A stretch of DNA of 10,670 nt, taken from contig CAJCIF010000291.1 in assembly GCA_903970355.1 (NCBI GenBank), positions 1 to 10,670 of the forward strand, read 5' to 3'. This document shows positions 1 to 5,487 of the stretch, one piece after another. The notes below the pieces were generated by a model. It saw nothing but the letters and a program-made list of their open reading frames with translations. It was not told the DNA's origin and ran no database searches. A program made the position numbers and the translations under genes. Positions within the stretch are counted from its first letter, which is position 1, and every line of letters starts with the position of its first letter. The stretch comes from Actinomycetota bacterium (GTDB lineage: Bacteria; Cyanobacteriota; Vampirovibrionia; Obscuribacterales; Obscuribacteraceae).

Positions 1-1
1 G

Positions 2-151
2 CGCCACGGCGGCAAAATTTGGTTCGAATCCGGCGAAGTACGCGGTACGATATTCAAAGTCCTGATTCCGATTCAAGCGGATCCAATCAGAGCAAAAGGT
101 GGAAGTGAGGTTCGACACATGGTTGACCGAACGGCACAAACCGGCGTCTGA
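2..151 (+). CDS. Sensor histidine kinase, C-terminal fragment
   Basis: This is the last 49 codons of a sensor histidine kinase whose 5' part lies outside the window. The frame opens with RHGGKIWFES followed by GTIFKVLIPI, which is the G2 box and final strand of the HATPase_c (ATP-binding) domain. The first glycine of the usual GxGT motif is replaced: the sequence reads VRGT. A 26-residue polar tail follows, without recognisable features, and the frame ends in TGA at 149-151. The response regulator gene starts 39 bp later on the same strand, so the two probably form an operon and a cognate pair in which this kinase phosphorylates the regulator. The sensory input cannot be judged from this fragment. 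The HATPase_c assignment is firm from the motif; pairing with the downstream gene is inference from adjacency. Confidence 0.85.
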   Translation, partial: RHGGKIWFESGEVRGTIFKVLIPIQADPIRAKGGSEVRHMVDRTAQTGV

Positions 152-190
152 ATAAAAGCCTGAATCGATAAACACCTCGGAGTAAGCCCA

Positions 191-1306
191 TTGCGACGCC
201 ATAATATTCTTATTGTTGATGATGAAGCCCCAAATTTAAGACTGCTCAAAAGAGTATTGGGCGATGAACATGAAGTCATTGCCGTTTCAAGCGGAGCAGA
301 AGGGCTGGAAGTTCTCAAAACAAGTGATGTCAGCCTGATTATTAGCGATCAGCGCATGCCCGGACTTACCGGAGTACAACTTCTGGAACAGTCCCTTAGC
401 ATTCGCCCCTCCGCCATCAAGATTTTGCTAACGGGATACACCGATGTGCAGGCTCTTATCGACGCCATTAACAGCGGTAAAGTCTACAAGTACATTCCGA
501 AACCTTGGGATGCTGATGAACTCCGCCTTGAGGTAAAACGAGCTCTCGAAATGTTTGAGTTGAAGGAGAACAACGAGAAACTTCTCTTCGACTTGCAAGC
601 GGCACTGTCTCAATTGGAACAACTTTCGATGGGCACCATTCGTGCCCTGGCTGATGCGCTTGATGCAAAATGCGATTACACATCGGGACATAGTCTGCGC
701 GTGAGCAGATTCGCTGTTGGTATCGGCAGAATGATGGAACTACCCATTGATGTTTTGAAAGACGTTGAACTCGCCGGCATTCTTCACGACATCGGCAAAA
801 TTGGTGTGCCGGAATCCATTCTCTGGAAACCGGATCGCTTGAGTCCTGAAGAACAAAAAATTATGGCGCAGCATCCCGTTAAGAGCGCGCAAATAATTGG
901 CGAATTAAAAGGTCTTGGTCGCGCTCGTGAATACGTAAAACATCACCACGAGTTCATGGACGGCAGCGGCTATCCCGACGGTCTTGTAGGCGAAGACATT
1001 CCTCTGGGCTCCAGAATGATTCTTGTTTCTGATGCCTACGACGCCATGACGACCGACAGACCGTACAGAAAAGCAATCGGGCATGAACGAGCTATTGCCG
1101 AATTGAAAAAGCATTCCGGCAAGCAATTCGATCCGGCTATCGTTGCCGCCCTTATAAAATTGGTGGGCGAAGAGGGCGTTCCGGTTAGCGATGAGATTCC
1201 AGAGAGCGTACTTGGTCTTTCGATCGATTTAATTGATCCAGCGCAGTCTGGTACACAATATCGGGCGGAAGCTGAACGCCGCGCGCGTTTGACTGCCGCG
1301 AGCTGA
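191..1306 (+). CDS. Response regulator with HD-GYP domain (cyclic-di-GMP phosphodiesterase)
   Basis: A 371-residue two-domain regulator of the RpfG type. Residues 5-120 form a receiver domain with acidic pocket D10-D11, phosphoacceptor D53 in SDQRMPG, T81 and K104 (KPW). A helical linker (about 120-150) leads to an HD-GYP domain at about 150-330. The metal-ligand pattern of the family is intact: H167 (GHSLRV), H199-D200 in HDIGK, H228, H252-H253, the signature DGSGYP at 257-262, and D281 in SDAYDAM. Such domains hydrolyse cyclic-di-GMP to pGpG or GMP, so phosphorylation by the upstream kinase probably changes the level of this messenger, which commonly controls pili, adhesion and exopolysaccharide. 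The start is TTG at 191, chosen because GGAG at 179-182 lies 8 nt upstream and the receiver begins directly after it. The last 40 codons overlap the convergent glycosyltransferase gene and are poorly structured. Confidence 0.95.
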   Translation: MRRHNILIVDDEAPNLRLLKRVLGDEHEVIAVSSGAEGLEVLKTSDVSLIISDQRMPGLTGVQLLEQSLSIRPSAIKILLTGYTDVQALIDAINSGKVYKYIPKPWDADELRLEVKRALEMFELKENNEKLLFDLQAALSQLEQLSMGTIRALADALDAKCDYTSGHSLRVSRFAVGIGRMMELPIDVLKDVELAGILHDIGKIGVPESILWKPDRLSPEEQKIMAQHPVKSAQIIGELKGLGRAREYVKHHHEFMDGSGYPDGLVGEDIPLGSRMILVSDAYDAMTTDRPYRKAIGHERAIAELKKHSGKQFDPAIVAALIKLVGEEGVPVSDEIPESVLGLSIDLIDPAQSGTQYRAEAERRARLTAAS

Positions 1307-2279
1307 ATTTGCCATTTGCATCGGGACTCGGTTGCGAACGAAGCGCTTTAAAGCGTTCGTCTTCAGGCAGCAATTTTTGTGGATCGGTTGGTCCAAACAT
1401 GCTCACGACCGGAATGCCGAGTGCCACTGCCAGATGCATGGGGGCTGAATCGACGCAGATAAGCAGATCTGAAATTTTGAGAAGTCCGGCAAAATCGGCA
1501 AGAGATTTCGTGCTGCCATAGGCTGATACTATTTTTGGTGCCTCTGCAGTTTTGATCAGTGCCGCCATAATATTCTCGATTGTTTCTTTGTCATCCGGCC
1601 CGCCTGCCAGAATTACTTGTAAATCGTCATGCTGAGCCAATCTTGCCAATAGTGCAACCCATGACTCTGTCGGCCAGGTTTTAATTATTCCTTTTTGCAA
1701 CGCCAATAAACTTGTGCCGGGATGAATAACAACTCGTTTTTGCTTTTGCTTTTTGGATCGCGTTTTGAGAAATGCTTCCATCTGATCGCTATTTTCCTTG
1801 CGGGCAAGAGCGATCGGCACAACCTGCTCTTTCTTCAAACCAAGCCCTTGAACCAGATCGTGGTACATGTTGGCAGCGTATTGTTCGCGATTGAGAGGGA
1901 CAGTTCTAGTAAGAAGAAGCCTTGCCAATGGTCCGGAGTCGTAACCGATTCTTTCGGGGATACCGGAAAGAAATAATAAACATGCCACCATAGGCGAACT
2001 GCCTGAGGACAAAACACAATCATAATCGCCGTCTCTTAGAATGCCCAGAAGCTCCACCAGATCACGGCTCAGGAGCGGCCGCTTTTTGATGTCAAACTCG
2101 ACAACCGCATCTATCAAATTAGTAACCTGTGCAACTAATTTTGAACGAGGCTCCAAAAGCAGGGTAAGATGCCAACTGGGATAGTTCTGCTTAATAGATT
2201 GAAGGGTAGGCAAAAAGAGAATTTCATCTCCAATACCGCCGAAATTGATGGCAAGTAATCTGTACGAATGTTGACCCAT
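1185..2279 (-). CDS. Glycosyltransferase family 9 (heptosyltransferase-like)
   Basis: A 364-residue GT-B glycosyltransferase of family GT9, the group containing the LPS core heptosyltransferases WaaC, WaaF and WaaQ. Residues 8-24 (INFGGIGDEILFLP region) give the N-terminal acceptor-side loop, with D18 at the position of the catalytic aspartate in WaaC. The C-terminal nucleotide-sugar domain shows HPG at 186-188, a KTWP segment at 200-203, ILAGGPDD at 223-230, and DSAPMHLA at 277-284 followed by MFGPTDP. It probably transfers heptose or a related sugar from a nucleotide donor to an envelope glycan on the inner face of the membrane; the exact sugar cannot be told. The chosen start is ATG at 2279, preceded by AGGCGG although close. 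A GTG at 2297 would add six residues but has no ribosome binding site. The gene is divergent from the LCP gene, and its last 40 codons overlap the HD-GYP gene antisense. Confidence 0.9.
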   Translation of the reverse strand: MGQHSYRLLAINFGGIGDEILFLPTLQSIKQNYPSWHLTLLLEPRSKLVAQVTNLIDAVVEFDIKKRPLLSRDLVELLGILRDGDYDCVLSSGSSPMVACLLFLSGIPERIGYDSGPLARLLLTRTVPLNREQYAANMYHDLVQGLGLKKEQVVPIALARKENSDQMEAFLKTRSKKQKQKRVVIHPGTSLLALQKGIIKTWPTESWVALLARLAQHDDLQVILAGGPDDKETIENIMAALIKTAEAPKIVSAYGSTKSLADFAGLLKISDLLICVDSAPMHLAVALGIPVVSMFGPTDPQKLLPEDERFKALRSQPSPDANGKFSSRQSNARGVQLPPDIVYQTALDQLNRSKDQVRSLESHR

Positions 2280-2310
2280 GTCCGCCTGATATCCCACTAA
2301 CAGCAGCTCG

Positions 2311-2334
2311 TATAATATCCCAGGTCTGGAGGAG
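2311..2334 (+). promoter_or_regulatory. -10 box and strong ribosome binding site of the LCP gene
   Basis: A perfect TATAAT occurs at 2311-2316, and a strong Shine-Dalgarno GGAGGAG at 2328-2334 sits 6 nt before the TTG start at 2341. The -35 position with 17 nt spacing (2288-2293, GATATC) is weak. If the -10 is used, the leader would be only about 18 nt. The same short divergent gap must also serve the glycosyltransferase on the minus strand, where only a -10-like TATTAT is visible. Confidence 0.55.
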
Positions 2335-2340
2335 TTTTTT

Positions 2341-3567
2341 TTGCGTTGGTCGTCTAATTGGTTACTTGTCTATTTCCTTGCTGCAATAGCTGGTGGCCTG
2401 ATAGGAGTCCTGGTTACTCTTGTTTACAGACCGAACCTCTTGCCTCCATTTTTTCAGTTTGGCGGCTTGCACGGTGTAACAAACGTTCTATTCCTTGGAA
2501 CAGACGTCGTTTACAGTGGCAATGGTGCCAGAAAGAAGGCAGATAAAGACGCTTTTACGGGTCGCTCCGACACGATTATGTTCGTGCGCTTGGATCCAAT
2601 GCGCAATTCAATTTCTGTTTTGTCGATTCCTCGTGATACTCAGGCCGTCATTCCAGGTTACGGAACGCAAAAAATCAATGCGGCTAATGCCTATGGCGGA
2701 GCCAATCTTGCTGTACTTGCTGTAAATAACTTGTTAGAGCCACTGCATGTCGATCATTATGTAGTGCTCAATGTGCATGGTTTAGTAGAGCTGGTGGATG
2801 AACTTGGAGGCATCACTGTCGATGTTCCTAAGCGTATGCACTATATGGACTGGACCGCCAAACTGAAAATAGATCTTGAACCTGGTGTGCATACACTAAA
2901 TGGCAATCAAGCAATGGGCTTTGTCCGCTTTCGACATGACGGTTTAGGCGACATAGGAAGAGTGCAAAGACAACAAATTTTTGTGCGCGCGGTGCTGGCA
3001 AAAGCTCTCGAGCCAACTTCCTGGTTGCACATTCCAAAGTTGATCGACATTGCCCAACATTACATTTCAACTGATATGAGTGCAAAAGACCTCATGAAAG
3101 TTGCGAATTTTGTGCGCTGCGTACCCAAGAAAAACCAATACCTCGCTATGCTGCCCGGATCGTTTTCCGGGACCGGTGATTGGTTGGCAGACCGCGTCGG
3201 CATTTCAAAAATGGTGGCACGAATGATCGCTCCCTCATTTATAGGTGGTAGCGATCGCGACAGTCTGCGAGTCTCGATCATCAATGTCAGTTCAAGCGAT
3301 TCGCTGGCCTATCGGTTATCGCGCATGCTGCGGCGCAAGGGATACAACTCAGTAACCATCAAAGCTGCCGACCACAAAATGAAACCGATCCCACGAACTA
3401 AGATCATTGCTCAGCTTGGCAACCCCGAAGATGCCAACCTTGTACGTAATGACCTCAATGATTGCGGGGATGTTGTTAACGCAAGTGTTGGAGATATTCG
3501 CAGTGCAGTTACAATTTGGGCTGGAGATGATCTTGCTTCGTTACTTTCTTCACGTGATCAGCGTTAA
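2341..3567 (+). CDS. LytR-CpsA-Psr (LCP) family ligase with LytR_C-like domain
   Basis: A 408-residue membrane-anchored LCP protein. These enzymes move glycopolymers from an undecaprenyl-linked carrier to peptidoglycan or another acceptor outside the membrane. Residues 7-29 form the single transmembrane segment with a short cytoplasmic N-terminus. The LCP domain spans about 46-223: FLGTD at 51-55, GRSDT at 74-78, SIPRDT at 95-100, KINAANAYGG at 111-120, and FVRFRHD at 194-200 followed by GDIGRVQRQQ at 203-212. The arginines and aspartates that bind the lipid pyrophosphate and magnesium are therefore present. Residues 309-396 match the LytR_C type of C-terminal domain in layout (IINVSSSD at 313-320). 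The start is TTG, fixed by the strong ribosome binding site. The neighbouring glycosyltransferase suggests a role in surface glycan assembly; the polymer carried is unknown. Confidence 0.93.
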   Translation: MRWSSNWLLVYFLAAIAGGLIGVLVTLVYRPNLLPPFFQFGGLHGVTNVLFLGTDVVYSGNGARKKADKDAFTGRSDTIMFVRLDPMRNSISVLSIPRDTQAVIPGYGTQKINAANAYGGANLAVLAVNNLLEPLHVDHYVVLNVHGLVELVDELGGITVDVPKRMHYMDWTAKLKIDLEPGVHTLNGNQAMGFVRFRHDGLGDIGRVQRQQIFVRAVLAKALEPTSWLHIPKLIDIAQHYISTDMSAKDLMKVANFVRCVPKKNQYLAMLPGSFSGTGDWLADRVGISKMVARMIAPSFIGGSDRDSLRVSIINVSSSDSLAYRLSRMLRRKGYNSVTIKAADHKMKPIPRTKIIAQLGNPEDANLVRNDLNDCGDVVNASVGDIRSAVTIWAGDDLASLLSSRDQR

Positions 3568-3591
3568 AGCAAAGCAAATGGGGCATTAGAA

Positions 3592-3627
3592 AAGAGGAAA
3601 GGTTGAGAGAATCTTATTTTTCCTCTT
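3592..3627. repeat. Inverted repeat downstream of the LCP gene
   Basis: AAGAGGAAA at 3592-3600 is the exact reverse complement of TTTCCTCTT at 3619-3627, with an 18 nt loop. No T run follows on the plus strand, so it is a poor terminator for the LCP gene, but its right arm overlaps the -35 box of the next promoter (3626-3631). It could be a weak terminator, an operator, or chance. Confidence 0.35.
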
Positions 3628-3654
3628 GAAAATCGCCTGTACGGCTAGTATTTA
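3626..3654 (+). promoter_or_regulatory. Sigma-70 type promoter of the small orphan gene
   Basis: TTGAAA at 3626-3631 is followed after 17 nt by TATTTA at 3649-3654. TAGTAT at 3646-3651 is an alternative -10 with a shorter spacer. Transcription would begin near 3661, giving a leader of about 84 nt before the ATG at 3745. The position fits an independently transcribed gene between the LCP gene and the terminator at 4020. Confidence 0.5.
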
Positions 3655-3744
3655 CTCGTGTACAGTAGCGGGTGGAAGCGGCCTGTTGGGCGCATTATCT
3701 CTCTTCGCATAAACACCCAAACAGACAAAAGAAAGGCAGGTAAC

Positions 3745-3981
3745 ATGATCCATTACGTATATGCAACTCGCGGTGGTTATTTGTACATGTTAGGCAAGTA
3801 CGGATCTAAACCAACCACGAGCAACTCCGATGAATTTGTCGTGTCTGTTCCAGACAAGACTCCGCAAGTATCAATTGATAGCCTTGCGCACAAGCGATTT
3901 ATGGAACATCTTCGTCGTCCACGCAAAATAGTCCATGACCGCCATCGTGGTATCCAAGAAAAAGACCTCGTCAAAGTGTAG
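3745..3981 (+). CDS. Small protein of unknown function, 78 residues
   Basis: I do not recognise this protein. The N-terminus is rich in tyrosine and glycine (YVYATRGGYLYMLGKYG within residues 4-20). A polar middle containing SNSDEFVVSVPD (26-37) follows, and the C-terminal half is strongly basic (HLRRPRKIVHDRHR at 55-68). There is no signal peptide, transmembrane segment or cysteine. The start is ATG at 3745 because GAAAGGCAGG at 3731-3740 provides a ribosome binding site. The frame stays open upstream to a GTG at 3658, but that codon falls at the predicted transcription start and has no binding site. The gene has its own promoter upstream and a strong hairpin terminator downstream, so it looks monocistronic and probably well expressed. 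The basic tail could suit nucleic-acid or ribosome binding, but that is only a guess. Confidence 0.75.
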   Translation: MIHYVYATRGGYLYMLGKYGSKPTTSNSDEFVVSVPDKTPQVSIDSLAHKRFMEHLRRPRKIVHDRHRGIQEKDLVKV

Positions 3982-4019
3982 TTAGCGTAAAAAGAAAAGC
4001 CATGAAACGAGTTTGAATA

Positions 4020-4057
4020 GCCGCTGTCTCCACGGAGCAGCGGCTTTCTTGTTTTTT
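4020..4057 (+). terminator. Rho-independent terminator after the small orphan gene
   Basis: GCCGCTG at 4020-4026 pairs with CAGCGGC at 4038-4044. An inner CTC/GAG extension (4028-4030 with 4035-4037) closes a 4 nt loop, leaving one bulged T. The stem is followed directly by TTTCTTGTTTTTT (4045-4057). The strong GC stem and T tail make this a convincing plus-strand terminator. It separates the 78-residue protein gene from the pilin gene. Confidence 0.9.
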
Positions 4058-4061
4058 GTGG

Positions 4062-4089
4062 TTTGGTAGAGCTGTCATAGGGGTACAAT
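4062..4089 (+). promoter_or_regulatory. Candidate promoter of the pilin gene
   Basis: TACAAT at 4084-4089 is a good -10 hexamer. The best upstream partner is a weak TTTGGT at 4062-4067 with a 16 nt spacer. It lies just after the terminator of the previous gene and about 80 nt before the pilin start codon, where a promoter is needed. The weak -35 suggests an activator or an alternative reading. Confidence 0.4.
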
Positions 4090-4169
4090 TTCTTGGGGTG
4101 CAGCTAAAATTCGTCCGAGCATTTTGGGTGCAAATGAGTGCGCCCGTTGGGGAAAAGGTAGGACAAAAC

Positions 4170-4706
4170 ATGGTAAAAAAACCACGGATTGATAGATCCA
4201 GCGGATTTACGCTTATTGAGCTGTTAGTCGTTGTGATTATCATCGGGATTCTAGCCGCAATAGCGCTCCCGAACTTCATAGGCGCCCAAAACAAAGCCCG
4301 AGAAGCGTCGGTTAAATCCAACATGCGGACAGCTCAAATAGCAGCTGAATCGTATGCAACGGATGCTGCCGGCACATATCCATCAAGCGTTACCAGCTAT
4401 TACCAAGCATACTTTCCTGGTGGCAACTCAAGTTTAGCCAACCCGACAGTTCCTCCATCTGGTGGCCCAGTCAATCCATTCAATGGCCAAAATCAATGGC
4501 CCGTTGCTGGAAGTGTAACCAACGTTGCAACGGCTAGATCAACCGCACCTTCATCTTCCGGACAACCCCCGGGCACAATTTTCTATAGTTCCGTTTCTGT
4601 GAATGGCGCAAGCAATGCTGCATATGCAGTACAAGGAGCCGATTCACAACAGTTCTATCTTGGTGGTCTAACTCCTGGTTCTACGTTGGTACTTTCGAAC
4701 CAATAA
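4170..4706 (+). CDS. Type IV prepilin (major pilin or pseudopilin)
   Basis: A 178-residue prepilin with a class III (type IV) signal. The 12-residue leader MVKKPRIDRSSG ends in the glycine cut by prepilin peptidase. The mature protein would start at F13 of FTLIELLVVVIIIGILAAIA, with glutamate E17 at mature position 5 and proline P34 at mature position 22, both conserved in pilins. The hydrophobic helix runs to about residue 36, and an alanine-rich amphipathic helix continues to about 68. The C-terminal domain (70-178) is rich in Gly, Pro, Ser and Asn and has no cysteine, so it lacks the disulfide loop of classical PilA proteins. The ATG at 4170 has AGGTAGGA upstream; an in-frame ATG at 4134 would give an over-long leader with no better binding site. 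It is assembled into an extracellular pilus or pseudopilus; no assembly genes lie nearby. Confidence 0.93.
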   Translation: MVKKPRIDRSSGFTLIELLVVVIIIGILAAIALPNFIGAQNKAREASVKSNMRTAQIAAESYATDAAGTYPSSVTSYYQAYFPGGNSSLANPTVPPSGGPVNPFNGQNQWPVAGSVTNVATARSTAPSSSGQPPGTIFYSSVSVNGASNAAYAVQGADSQQFYLGGLTPGSTLVLSNQ

Positions 4707-4707
4707 T

Positions 4708-5487
4708 TTGATCGGCTTCAAGAACACAACTTCAACTAAGTTCTCGACGCTCGCATGTGCCTGTTTTTTGGTTCTTATGTGCGTGATTGTTCAAGTCGCT
4801 CACCAGAACTTGCAAACCGAGCTAGAAAAGACCGCTAACACTTCCAATCAAGCAGCTGATCAGCCAGACTTTCCAGATCCGCATATTCTTCAGCGTGTCT
4901 CGCTTGGCTATGACCATCTACTGGCAGATTGTTGGTGGCTGGCATTCATTCAATACATCGGAGATGGGTCAGCACGCAGAAAAGACCACAATGCAAAGGC
5001 ATTCGATTACCTGGACATCATCACAACCCTGGATCCGAATTTGACGGAAGCGTATTCTTTTGCCGCTTTCACAATCGGAGCTGAGCAAGGGAAACCGGAC
5101 ATTGCCGACAAATTGATTCGCAGAGGATTCAAAGCAAACTCATGTGGTTGGTATGTTCCGTTTATTGCTGGCGTCAATCAATATTTGTATGCACACAACG
5201 ACAAAGCTGCAGCGCAATATTACAGAATGGCTTCGAAATATCCTCATGCCCCAGACTGGCTCAGCCGGCAAGCAACAATACTCGAACGCGAAATTCCGGC
5301 CATCATCAAACAGATCAATACTTGGAACAACATCTACCAAACAAACGATGTCGGACCTGTAAAAGACCGAGCGAAGGAACAGCTAATTACGCTCTGGCTC
5401 AAAGTGCTTGATGAATCGCCAACTCCATTGATCAAAGCGCGTGCTAAGCAAGAGCTCAATGCACTGGGCGTGAATTTGCCCGACTAA
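4708..5487 (+). CDS. Membrane-anchored TPR-like protein coupled to the pilin gene
   Basis: A 259-residue protein with a short basic N-terminus, one transmembrane segment at about 13-31 (FSTLACACFLVLMCVIVQVA region), a polar linker, and a helical domain from about 55. Helix pairs at about 96-125 (AFDYLDIITTLDPNLTEAYS, then FAAFTIG) and 150-182 (AGVNQYLYAHNDKAAAQYY) resemble tetratricopeptide repeats, with the typical DPN and Tyr-Ala spacing. A tryptophan-rich segment DCWWLAFIQYIGD lies at 74-86. The start is TTG at 4708, one base after the pilin stop. No Shine-Dalgarno is visible, so translation probably depends on coupling to the pilin. This suggests a shared role, perhaps a periplasmic scaffold for pilus or envelope assembly, but the function is unknown. 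The 3' end overlaps the convergent YfhO gene by 32 bp. The TPR call is by eye. Confidence 0.75.
   Translation: MIGFKNTTSTKFSTLACACFLVLMCVIVQVAHQNLQTELEKTANTSNQAADQPDFPDPHILQRVSLGYDHLLADCWWLAFIQYIGDGSARRKDHNAKAFDYLDIITTLDPNLTEAYSFAAFTIGAEQGKPDIADKLIRRGFKANSCGWYVPFIAGVNQYLYAHNDKAAAQYYRMASKYPHAPDWLSRQATILEREIPAIIKQINTWNNIYQTNDVGPVKDRAKEQLITLWLKVLDESPTPLIKARAKQELNALGVNLPD

Noticed and set aside
3658..3744. GTG start that would extend the 78-residue protein to 107 residues
   Set aside because: It falls at the predicted transcription start, has no ribosome binding site, and the added residues look unstructured, while the ATG at 3745 has a good site.
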